The notes below the pieces were generated by a model that saw nothing but the letters and a program-made list of their open reading frames with translations, ran no database searches and was not told the DNA's origin. Shown one piece after another: positions 30,965 through 39,714 of a DNA stretch of 64,000 nt. How positions within the stretch are numbered: position 1 is the stretch's first letter; each line of letters opens with the position of its first letter. The position numbers and the translations under genes were made by a program. The stretch is from Ignavibacteriales bacterium (GTDB lineage: Bacteria; Bacteroidota; Ignavibacteria; Ignavibacteriales; Ignavibacteriaceae): the NCBI GenBank assembly GCA_016714125.1, contig JADJNX010000020.1:186001-250000 (forward strand). The letters run 5' to 3'.

Positions 30965-31961
30965 ATGTTCAATCGGAAAGCCGTCTTTTTTTATTATCGC
31001 GTTCATCCTCTTTTTCCTTGTGGGTCTCTTCTATTCAGATTGCGGCAGCACGACGAACAGAAAGGTTAAACAGATAATGCCTTTGATGGGAACTGTTGTT
31101 GAAATACAGATTCTTGAGGGTGAAGGACAAAATTACCCTGTGGCATTTGAGAAGGCTTTTGATGAGATCAAACGAATTGATTCACTCTTTTCCGATTATA
31201 AAGATTCGAGTAGTATCAGTCTGATCAATCGTTTGGATTCCGGTAGAGTGGTTATGCCAAAAGAGGTGGTGGCTTTGATAAAAAGAGCCATAAAAATTTC
31301 GGCTGAAACTAACGGGGCTTTTGATGTCACTGTTGGAGGGTTGGTCAAACTTTGGGGCTTCAAAGATGAAACATACCATGTTCCTGTAAAAGATTCAATC
31401 TTGATGGTGATAAAAAACATCGGTTATTCAAATATTGAAGTGCCTGATGATTTTACCATTATCAAAAAGAAAAATTCACAACTTGATCTTAGTGGAATCG
31501 CAAAGGGTTATGCTGTAGATATGGCTTATTTGGTGCTTAAAGGTCTGGGGATAAAAAGCTTTTTGATAAATGCCGGCGGTGAGATCAGAGGAATGGGTGA
31601 AGATTGGAAGACCGGAGTTCAAGACCCGTTTTCAGAACAGGGAATTGTTGAAGTTATTGTTCCCGGTGACAAAGCTGTGGCTACATCGGGTAATTATCAA
31701 AACTACTTTGAAGTTGATAAAATCCGCTATTGTCATCTGTTTGATCCTAAAACGGGATTCCCGGCAGACAAGGTGGTAAGTGTAACGGTGATCAGTGATG
31801 ATGTAACCATTGCAGATGCTTTGGCAACCGCCTTTTTTGTGGTTGGAATCGAAAAAAGTAAAGAACTGTTGAAAAAATTCCCCGGAAGTGAATTTTTGAT
31901 CATCGATAAAGATGGTAAAAAATTCTACTCTGACGGATTCAAAAATTATACAAGGAGTTGA
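30965..31961 (+). CDS. apbE: FAD:protein FMN transferase (one frame break near the start)
   Basis: ApbE attaches FMN to Thr of RnfG and RnfD. The segments PLMGTVVEIQI, FDVTVGGLVKLWGFKDE, DLSGIAKGYAVDMAY and NAGGEIRGMGEDWKTGVQDP are family signatures. Starting at ATG 30965 and removing one T from the run 30986-30992 gives a signal peptide of lipoprotein type (FIIAFILFFLVGLFYSDCGS); without this the protein would begin at 31020 and lack export information. The corrected length is about 332 residues. Gene placement amid its Rnf substrates supports the call. Confidence 0.93.
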
Positions 31962-31962
31962 T

Positions 31963-32772
31963 ATGGACACTCAATTTTTAATTGCTCTTGCAACAATGGG
32001 AGGCCTCGGTTTTATTTTCGCCGGCGCTTTGGCTATTGCAGACAAAAAGTTAAGAGTTGAAGAAAATCCTCTTATTGGTGATATAAATGATGTGCTCCCG
32101 GGTGCAAACTGTGGTGGCTGCGGTTATGCGGGTTGTTACGACTTTGCATGCCACGCAGCGGACAAAACTGCTCCGTCAAATGGTTGTCCTGTTGGTGGTA
32201 CCGAAACAGCTCTTTCAATCGCACGATTGTTGGGGGAAGAGGCCGGTGAGGTTGTCAGATTTCTCCCAAGAGTCCTTTGCCGGGGTGGGAATGTTGAAGC
32301 AGTAAAAAAATATTCAACTTACCATGGACCCCTTACCTGTAGTGCAATGGACCTTCTTTCGGGTGGAGACAAACTTTGTTTCTACGGTTGTTTAAGCGGT
32401 GGTGACTGTGTTACATCATGTCCTTTTGGAGCCATGGTGATGGGGGAGAATGGATTACCTGAGGTGATCGAGTCACTTTGTACAGGTTGTGGAAAATGTG
32501 TTAAAGCCTGTCCAAGATATATCATCGAAATGCACCCCGCAAATCGAAAAGTTTTTGTATTTTGCAAGAGTCATGATGACCCAAAAACTTCGAAGTCTGT
32601 TTGCTCTGTTTCCTGCATGGGATGCAGTATCTGTGCCAGAAAATCGGATGGAAGTGTTGTCATGGATAATAATCTGGCAATAATCGATTATGACACACTT
32701 GATATAGAAAAAATTCCATTTGAAAAATGTACAACCAAAGCGATCAGAATGATAGAACTGGTAGAAAAATAG
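31963..32772 (+). CDS. rnfB: Rnf complex subunit B
   Basis: RnfB is the ferredoxin-accepting iron-sulfur subunit. An N-terminal membrane helix (LIALATMGGLGFIFAGALAIA) is followed by a DUF-type [4Fe-4S] motif (PGANCGGCGYAGC with later NGCPVGG) and ferredoxin-like clusters (CFYGCLSGGDCVTSCP, CTGCGKCVKACP, CSVSCMGCSIC). ATG at 31963 overlaps the region of the apbE stop and has AAGGAG nine bases upstream. It is separated from rnfCDGEA by the Tat protein and apbE genes. Confidence 0.95.
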   Translation: MDTQFLIALATMGGLGFIFAGALAIADKKLRVEENPLIGDINDVLPGANCGGCGYAGCYDFACHAADKTAPSNGCPVGGTETALSIARLLGEEAGEVVRFLPRVLCRGGNVEAVKKYSTYHGPLTCSAMDLLSGGDKLCFYGCLSGGDCVTSCPFGAMVMGENGLPEVIESLCTGCGKCVKACPRYIIEMHPANRKVFVFCKSHDDPKTSKSVCSVSCMGCSICARKSDGSVVMDNNLAIIDYDTLDIEKIPFEKCTTKAIRMIELVEK

Positions 32773-32775
32773 CCA

Positions 32776-33234
32776 ATGGCTGAAGTATTCACCGAAGAAG
32801 GAATTGTCGTTGAAAAAAGAGGTGATCTCGCCGAGATTGCCATCATGGATAAAGGTAATTGCAAAACCTGCGCTGCGAAGCCGTTTTGTAAAACCAATGA
32901 AGATGGAGTCTATTCCAATCTTACCGTATATGACAGACTTGGTTCAAAACCCGGAGATGAGGTTATCATCGAAGTTAAGGGCTCTGATCTGCTAAAAGCT
33001 GTTATGATGGTTTATGGACTCCCCTTGTTTTTGTTTATCTTTACAATTGGAACTCTCATCTATTTTTATAATGGGGATATTAACAAAGAGATTATAGCAT
33101 TTTTCTCGGCAGTGCTTGTTCTGGCCGTCTATTATACAATTATAAAAATTGCCGGTGTTAAAGGGAATGTGAAGAAGGAAAATCTTCCTAAAACAGTAAA
33201 AATAAAAAAATCCTTTCAGTCAATTAATCATTAA
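32776..33234 (+). CDS. RseC/MucC-family membrane protein
   Basis: An N-terminal domain with four Cys (GNCKTCAAKPFC and neighbours) precedes two membrane helices (VMMVYGLPLFLFIFTIGTLIYF and IIAFFSAVLVLAVYYTIIKIAG). This is the RseC/SoxR-reducing family pattern, often found beside rnf genes. In gamma-proteobacteria RseC acts in sigma-E control or with Rnf in keeping SoxR reduced. It starts three bases after the rnfB stop. The role here is not shown by the sequence. Confidence 0.85.
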   Translation: MAEVFTEEGIVVEKRGDLAEIAIMDKGNCKTCAAKPFCKTNEDGVYSNLTVYDRLGSKPGDEVIIEVKGSDLLKAVMMVYGLPLFLFIFTIGTLIYFYNGDINKEIIAFFSAVLVLAVYYTIIKIAGVKGNVKKENLPKTVKIKKSFQSINH

Positions 33235-33246
33235 ACAAGGATATTA

Positions 33247-34104
33247 ATGTTTAAAATAGTCTCAGCAGAATTTTTGGCACCCGAAGTTAAACGATTTGAA
33301 ATCGAAGCCCCAAAAATCGCTGCAAAAAGAAAAGCAGGACAATTTGTTATTGTTCGTATTTCTGCTCATGGAGAGAGAATCCCTTTGACTATAGCTGACT
33401 CTTCAGTTGAACGAGGAACGATAACCATTATTGTTCAAGGAATTGGCAAGACCACCAGGGAGATTAACGAACACAAGACAGGCGACTTCTTCATGGATGT
33501 TGTTGGTCCACTTGGACTTCCATCTCATATCGAAAATTTTGGGACCGCAGTCAGCATCGGTGGCGGAGTTGGAACTGCTATTGCATTCCCCACTGCCAAA
33601 GCATTAAAAGAAGCAGGGAACCACACCATCTCCATAATTGGCGGTAAGTCGAAAGAATATGTCATTCTTGAGAAAGAGCTCAGAGAGATTTGTGACGAAG
33701 TATATCCAACAACCGATGATGGCAGTTATGGCTATCATGGATTTGTAACGGGTAAATTGAAAGATATTATTGAATCGGGCACAAAAGTCGATTTTGTATT
33801 GGCAATTGGACCCATCCCCATGATGAAGGCTGTTGCGGAAGTTACCAGACCCTACGGAATAAAAACAGTTGTCAGCCTCAATCCCGTCATGGTTGACGGC
33901 ACAGGGATGTGTGGCGGGTGCAGAGCCGTGGTTGGTGGACAAACAGTATTTGTTTGTGTGGATGGCCCCGAATTTGATGCTCATGAGGTTGATTTTACAC
34001 TCTTGATGAAAAGAAACAATACATATAGAAGCGAAGAAAAATCGGCACTCGACAAACATGTCTGCAACATTGATAAACAATTTGCAGAAGCAATTAACAA
34101 TTAG
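33247..34104 (+). CDS. nfnA: NfnA, NADH-dependent ferredoxin:NADP oxidoreductase subunit alpha
   Basis: NfnA binds FAD, NAD and a [2Fe-2S] cluster. The ferredoxin-reductase-like FAD domain (AGQFVIVRIS...RIPLTIAD), the NAD-binding GGGVGTAIAFPTAKAL, and the cluster loop DGTGMCGGCRAVVGGQTVFVCVDGPEFDAHEVDF are intact. Length is 285 residues. Some relatives are dihydroorotate dehydrogenase electron-transfer subunits or sulfide-dehydrogenase subunits; the neighbouring nfnB makes Nfn the best reading. Nfn couples NADPH, NADH and ferredoxin by flavin-based bifurcation. Confidence 0.9.
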   Translation: MFKIVSAEFLAPEVKRFEIEAPKIAAKRKAGQFVIVRISAHGERIPLTIADSSVERGTITIIVQGIGKTTREINEHKTGDFFMDVVGPLGLPSHIENFGTAVSIGGGVGTAIAFPTAKALKEAGNHTISIIGGKSKEYVILEKELREICDEVYPTTDDGSYGYHGFVTGKLKDIIESGTKVDFVLAIGPIPMMKAVAEVTRPYGIKTVVSLNPVMVDGTGMCGGCRAVVGGQTVFVCVDGPEFDAHEVDFTLLMKRNNTYRSEEKSALDKHVCNIDKQFAEAINN

Positions 34105-34136
34105 TTTAACCTTTTAACTTAAATAAAAGAGAATCA

Positions 34137-35554
34137 ATGGCAGAGTTAACAAAAAAAGAGAGAATGCAAATTCCTCGCCAACCCATGCCCGAGCAGGCTC
34201 CCAACTCAAGAAACAAAAACTTTACAGAAGTTAATCTTGGTTTTACAGAGGAACTTGCAAAACTTGAAGCAGAACGCTGTTTACAGTGTCCAAAACCTAA
34301 ATGTATTGAAGGTTGTCCGGTTGGGGTGCAGATTAAAGATTTTATTAAGTTGGTCGCCGACGGTGACTATCTCGCTGCTGCCTCCAAAATCAAAGAGAAT
34401 AATGTTTTGCCTGCGGTTTGCGGAAGAGTATGCCCCCAGGAAGAACAATGTGAAGCAAAATGTGTTACAGGCCTAAAAGGGGAATCGGTTGCGATTGGCA
34501 GGCTTGAAAGATTTGTCGCCGACTATGAAAGAACCACGACAGGGATCCGCCAGGCTGAAATTAAAACCAAAACCGGCAAAAAAGTTGCCATTATCGGGAG
34601 TGGACCGGCGGGACTTAGCTGTGCAGGTGAACTTGTACAACTTGGACATACAGTCACTGTATTTGAGGCACTTCACGATATCGGCGGTGTTCTGATTTAT
34701 GGAATTCCCGAATTCAGATTGCCAAAAGAGATTGTAAAAGCCGAAGTGGACGCACTCGAAGCTTTGGGTGTTGAATTTAAAACCAACAGCGTAATTGGTT
34801 TCACCGATACCATCGATGAATTGATGACAGTGGAAGGGTATGATGCCGTTTTTATAGGTGTTGGGGCGGGACTGCCATACTTCATGAATCTTCCCGGCGA
34901 GAATTACAACGGTGTTTACTCTGCAAATGAGTTCCTCACAAGAGTGAACCTCATGAAGGCATATAAATTTCCCGAATATGACACACCTGTATTTGATGTA
35001 AAAGGAAAAAATGTTGCTGTTTTTGGTGGTGGAAATACCGCCATGGATGCAGTCAGAACTTCAAAACGATTGGGTGCCGCTAACGCGCGCATAATATACA
35101 GAAGAAGTGAAGTGGAAATGCCTGCAAGAATTGAAGAAGTTCATCATGCCAAGGAAGAGGGGATTGAATTTGTTATGCTCACCAATCCCCTTGAGTTCCT
35201 GGGTGATGAAGCCGGCTGGCTTCATGGAGTAAAACTCAAAAGATGGAGCTTGGCGAACCTGATGCTTCTGGAAGAAGAAGACCCGTTGCGATACCCGGTT
35301 CAGAGTATGTTATGCCAATCGACATGGCAGTTATTGCAATTGGTAACGGCTCAAATCCAATCATTAAAAAGACAACACCCGATATCGACTTCAATAAATG
35401 GGGTAATATCACGGTTGAAGAAGCCACAATGAAAACCTCTAAAAAGGGTGTTTTTGCAGGTGGTGATATCGTCACGGGTGGAGCAACTGTTATCCTTGCA
35501 ATGGGTGCCGGCAGAAAAGCTGCCACGGCGATTAATGAGTATCTAATGCAATAA
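34137..35554 (+). CDS. nfnB: NfnB, NADPH-binding subunit beta (one frame break)
   Basis: The GltD-like protein has the N-terminal cluster domain (CLQCPKPKCIEGCPVGV, VCGRVCPQEEQCEAKC), FAD-binding GSGPAGLSCAGELVQLGH and NADPH-binding GGGNTAMDAVRTSKRLGA. The first frame runs on to 35430-35432 in a shifted reading. Adding one A to the run 35238-35241 restores KKMELGEPDASGRRRPV and continues to MAVIAIGNGSNPI and FAGGDIVTGGATVILAMGAGRKAA, ending at 35554. Corrected length is about 472 residues. A related possibility, the small glutamate-synthase subunit, is less likely because nfnA is adjacent and no large subunit is present. Confidence 0.9.
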
Positions 35555-35969
35555 TGCAGTAATCCAATAAAGCAGTAATAAGATGCGGATATAGCGGATA
35601 ATCACGGATTTTAGCCGTTAGTGAGAGGAGTGGTAATCGTCCCGATTGCCGTCTGCAAAACTAAATTCCGTAAGAGATAGTTCCGCGGATTCCACACGGA
35701 TTTCCGCGGATGATATATAGGACGCAGATCCACCACTGCGGACAGGTACACGCAGATTAGACGGAGTTTCGCAGAGAGGTTTGAAGTATTTTTTAAAACC
35801 ACAGAGCACACAGAGTCCACAGAGGATTTTTTATAGAGTTGTAACTAGAGGAAACATTTGGATGATAGCAAGTGCTTTTTCTTCTAAATGAATCCGGGAT
35901 GAGCAATTCTACTCGAGATTCTCAACTCTTTCTCTGTGTCCTCTGTGTGCTCTGTGGTTTATTGTGTCT
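35555..35969. repeat. 415-bp convergent intergenic region packed with degenerate 9-base repeats
   Basis: No gene is seen. It holds GCGGATA/CACGGATTT/CCGCGGATT-type words (35572-35720) and a long inverted repeat of CACAGAG words: 35796-35815 and 35941-35960 are perfect 20-base inverted copies separated by 125 bases. It lies between the converging nfnB and propeller A genes. Confidence 0.8.
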
Positions 35970-38123
35970 TTATTTCATCAAAACCATCTTAACCGTAAGT
36001 GATTTTGTTCTGCCGGAAATTGTATTTGTACACAAAACCTGACAGAAATACATCCCCGAGGATTCGTTACCCATCTCAAAATCCTGTTCAAAATATCCAT
36101 GACTTAGAACCCCTCTATCAATCTCTTTTACCTGTTCTCCCATTGCATTGAAGACTTTAATCACAACTCTATTTTCTTCGGGAAGTGAAAATGTCACCTT
36201 TGTTGAAGGGTTAAACGGGTTTGGGTAGTTCTGTTGAATTGCATAATTCTCGGGTATTTCGCCGTAGATTACTTCGACTTCTTTGGAATAGTGAAAATCT
36301 CCGTTATAGTCAATCTGTTTCAGGCGGTAGTAAATAAATCCCTGTTCTGAGAGAGTAAGATCATCAAATGTGTAGTAGATTTTTTGTGTTGCCGTTCCGT
36401 GACCTTTTGAAAAACCAATTTTCTTCCAATCGCCATTCTTAAATCTTCTTTCAATCTCAAAACCCATGTTGTTGGTTTCAGTCTCGGTTGTCCATTGAAG
36501 TGTGACTTTGTTACCTAACGGGATAGCAGAAAATGCGGATAACTCAACCGGTGTGTTTCCGCGGTTGTTGGTTTTCCATATTCCGGATCCCCCGGAATTA
36601 ACTATTGTGACACCAATTCCTTCAAATAAATCATACATTCCCATCCATGAAAATTTACTACTGTATGAAGGCAGGAATTCGTTTATTTTCCATGTCAAAC
36701 CACCATCATAAGTTGAGTATAGATTATTGGCACTAACATATATGCTAAGGGAATCTTTCATATAAATATAGGATGAGTTTTCCATTCCCGGGTAGATAGT
36801 GGTTCCAGATGCAATCCAAATGGTGCCGTCTTCTTGGGTATATATATCATAGATATTGCCTGTTGGTGATTGTGAAATAGAGTCCATAGTCAAGCAGAGG
36901 TCTTCAGATTTAGAGAAGACTTTATCGCTTGCCAGATAGACAAGGGAATCATTCACTATACTAATTTTTGTAGCTTTTCCTTTTTGCATTCTTCTTGTAG
37001 CCCAGTGGTTCCCCCGATCGGTTGAAACAAAAAGCCCGCCACCTTCATCAGCAATAATCGCATAACCCGGATCGAGAAATGCAGCAGCAGAGTGATTTAA
37101 AAAAGTCTGATCTGTTCTTATTTCCCAAGGTTCATTGATATCGAATCTGGAAACGGCAAAAAATATTCCGTCTCCGAGGAGATACACGCGATTTTCAAAA
37201 ATTTTGACGTCTTTATAATGGCGAGATACTCCAATCTGCGACACATATCTCCATGTAACTCCGGTATCTGTAGTATATAATAGTCCGTTTTCAAAATGGA
37301 GTGGGGATATGGCGGTTGTGGGATTTAAAAATTTAATATTAAAGGGAAAACCTGCGAAATTAATCTCACCTAAGTCTTTGAATAACCATGTCAAACCCTT
37401 ATTCGTAGATGTTGCCATTAATGGGGCAAAGTAACCTCGCCAAGGGTCAACCTGAACCCAGCGGGCACTTCCCACAACTAAGATACTATCATTAATCTCA
37501 TCAACGGTTTTTGGGTAAGAGATTCCTGGCGGATTGTACATGTTGGTGAAGGTAATTCCCCCGTCAGTTGTGTGGTGGATTTCTCCATATGCAAAAACCC
37601 ATCCTTTAAGAGCGTTTTTAAAATGAAACCCGTCAATATACTGAGCCGAGTCAATAATATTCCAGTTCACTCCCTTGTCAGTGGATTTTAATAAATAATT
37701 AACCCCAGCTCCACCAGAACCATAATCGCCAGCAGCATAAACGGTTGTGCTGTCGAGGAATTGGATTTTCTTCAAGTTTTGGAATTGGGTTGGTAGATTG
37801 ATCTCTGACCATATCGACCCACCATCAGAGGTAAAAATCATTTGGCTCGGGGAATTCAATCTGGCGAAAATATGGTTCTCATCAATAACAGATGCTTCTG
37901 TCAAACTGAGTATAGGGATTCTCTGTGTGCGAAACCAATTCTTCCCCCCGTCACTGCTTTTTATCACATAACAAGTGTCATCCATAAAAACAGCAGTAAG
38001 ATTCAGTGAGTCGCTCATGTGGAAACTAAATAGACTTCCGTTCACCGGATTGATTTCGATTGGTTCCCACTGCGAGAACAAAACCGAATTAAACACTAAA
38101 AGTATGATAAATAATCTTTTCAT
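35970..38123 (-). CDS. T9SS-secreted Ycf48/BNR-type beta-propeller protein (copy A, intact)
   Basis: ATG at 38123 has GGAAA seven bases upstream and gives a signal peptide MKRLFIILLVFNSVLFSQ. About 450 residues of repeated propeller motifs follow (KSSDGGKNWFR, TSDGGSIWSE, TTDTGVTWRYV, STDRGNHWATRR, TYDGGLTWKIN), then an Ignavibacteria-type fibronectin-III-like module (VTLQWTTETETNNMGFEIERR), then the sorting tail NYPNPFNPSTKVTFSLPEEN to VKMVLMK. Length is 717 residues. It is the only uninterrupted member of four paralogues. Ycf48-like repeats are a fold, not a photosystem function. It follows a small T9SS protein (38197-39505). Confidence 0.88.
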   Translation of the reverse strand: MKRLFIILLVFNSVLFSQWEPIEINPVNGSLFSFHMSDSLNLTAVFMDDTCYVIKSSDGGKNWFRTQRIPILSLTEASVIDENHIFARLNSPSQMIFTSDGGSIWSEINLPTQFQNLKKIQFLDSTTVYAAGDYGSGGAGVNYLLKSTDKGVNWNIIDSAQYIDGFHFKNALKGWVFAYGEIHHTTDGGITFTNMYNPPGISYPKTVDEINDSILVVGSARWVQVDPWRGYFAPLMATSTNKGLTWLFKDLGEINFAGFPFNIKFLNPTTAISPLHFENGLLYTTDTGVTWRYVSQIGVSRHYKDVKIFENRVYLLGDGIFFAVSRFDINEPWEIRTDQTFLNHSAAAFLDPGYAIIADEGGGLFVSTDRGNHWATRRMQKGKATKISIVNDSLVYLASDKVFSKSEDLCLTMDSISQSPTGNIYDIYTQEDGTIWIASGTTIYPGMENSSYIYMKDSLSIYVSANNLYSTYDGGLTWKINEFLPSYSSKFSWMGMYDLFEGIGVTIVNSGGSGIWKTNNRGNTPVELSAFSAIPLGNKVTLQWTTETETNNMGFEIERRFKNGDWKKIGFSKGHGTATQKIYYTFDDLTLSEQGFIYYRLKQIDYNGDFHYSKEVEVIYGEIPENYAIQQNYPNPFNPSTKVTFSLPEENRVVIKVFNAMGEQVKEIDRGVLSHGYFEQDFEMGNESSGMYFCQVLCTNTISGRTKSLTVKMVLMK

Positions 38124-38140
38124 AATGATTTCCATTTTTT

Positions 38141-38155
38141 ACTCTCATAAAGAGT
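38141..38155 (-). promoter_or_regulatory. small hairpin before propeller A, conserved in the duplicate
   Basis: In the transcript sense this reads ACTCT-TTATG-AGAGT with a possible sixth wobble pair, just upstream of the RBS of propeller A. The duplicate at 42169-42183 has the fully paired version ACTCTT-TAT-AAGAGT. Either a processing site or a vestige of the duplication. Confidence 0.35.
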
Positions 38156-38196
38156 TTTTTTTAACCTGATACATTATAGTTAGTTTTATCAGGAGA

Positions 38197-39505
38197 CTAT
38201 TTGGTCACTAATATTTTTATAAACTCCGAACCGGATTTGGTTGTTAATCTAAAAACATAGATGCCCGTAGGAAGTCCTGCAGCATCAACTTTATTGAATT
38301 TTCGCCGGCAGGGAAGTTACCATCAAGAATGTCGGTTACAGTTCTGCCGAGGATATCGTAAAGTGTTCCCTTGGCATATCCGGCAACAGGCATATTAAAT
38401 CGTATGGTGGCAGATTGGTTTCCCAAATTGTTGTTCAGAGAAACAGGATTAGGAAATGACTTCAAATCGATCGAGACCGGGATTTGGGAATCATCCTCAA
38501 TCAAGCCAACAGTTGGTTTATAAGTTAAAGTATGAACCCCGATTGGAGAGGGACTTGAAACCAATTTTGGTCTGAAAAATTTATCGCGCAAAGTAAATCT
38601 GTATCTAAATTTTAAACCTGCTTTCATTTTTGTGCTATCAAGTTGCATTGTGAAGGTAGTGGTGGGTGTTGTGGCTGCCACAGCACTTAAAACAGGTGTG
38701 GTGGAGACTGAATCATTTGAATAATAATACCAAATGAAGAGTGAATCGTTAAAATTTATATCTGAAGTATATTGGGCGTAATAGTTGTGCATATCGTGTG
38801 TTGTATTAACGATAAAAGTCTTTTCGAACACCGATATATTCGGATTTGAGTAATAAGTGAGAATAGGTGCCCAGGCTTGAACATTATAGATAGTGTCACC
38901 ATTTTTATTAAATCTTAACATTTCGAATGCAGAGTACTCCCTGCTATACCCCCAGAAAGTCAGATAATAATGGTAGTAGTACATTCGGCGTAACCCAAGT
39001 CCTCTTTCAGCTTGATATTCGCTTTTTTCAATTGCAGACGCGTTAGTGACTTCGACTCTATAAGTTCTTACTGAATCGGTTCCGCTAACATAAATCGTAC
39101 GGAGTCCAAAACTTGGGAGCTGTCCGACATAACTTCCACCCGGAGGGATGTTAAAATCTAACATCATATATTTTGTACTGCCTCGCAAATAGTATAATTT
39201 ATTATTAGCTTCATCCATCCCAAAATAAGTTTGTGACCGGCACAATAACCATTATAGAATTTGATACCATCGATTTCAATCATTGACTTAATCGAAGCTT
39301 GCGAATTAGTAATAGTGGTACTATTGCTCCAATTATCAAATTGATTCCATTTGTAGACGAACTGCTCTTTGTCCTGGAGACTCATCACAAAAAATGGAGT
39401 GGTTTGAGCATAGATATTCAAAAAGGGAACCAGCATTAGTGTAAATATGCTGATTAACAGGCGGGGAAATTTTTCTTTTTCCATATTTATACTTTTATTT
39501 TTCAT
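38197..39505 (-). CDS. T9SS-secreted protein of unknown function, small partner 1 (frame-broken)
   Basis: The signal peptide is LLISIFTLMLVPFLNIYAQ, and the body is about 435 residues with no recognised domain. Segments MMLDFNIPPGGSYVGQLP and FNKNGDTIYNVQAWAPI resemble proteins that record element text and time, but this is not a family call. A 20-residue linker leads to the sorting tail (SFPNPVSLNNNLGNQSATIRFNMP to LVTK). Frame breaks near 39240 and in the T run at 38293 are needed: the corrected end is the stop at 38197-38199 after GSEFIKILVTK. It is 60-65% similar by eye to the partner at 42225-43534. An alternative start is ATG 39484. Confidence 0.72.
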
Positions 39506-39714
39506 TTTATCAAATATACATTTTTAAAAACCACAGAGCACACAGAGTTTACCGAGGGACAAAACCGCAAAGAGCGCAAAGGACGCAAAGAAAGAATTAC
39601 AAAAACCATCCGTGTTAATCTTTGCTAAATCCGTGAAATCTGTGTAACAATTACAATCTTTATCTGCGTTAATCTGCCTAATCCCCGTGTATCTGCGTAC
39701 TCTAAAATCGTTAT
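39506..39714. repeat. intergenic 9-base repeat block, copy 1 of a duplicated spacer
   Basis: CACAGAG words, then GCAAAGAGC/GCAAAGGAC units, then ATCCGTG words. It is nearly identical to 43535-43739, so it belongs to the tandem duplication. No gene. Confidence 0.85.

Noticed and set aside
30986..30992. Phase-variable homopolymer tract switching apbE
   Set aside because: Possible in principle, but the same class of break hits rnfC and nfnB, housekeeping genes; no read evidence for variation.
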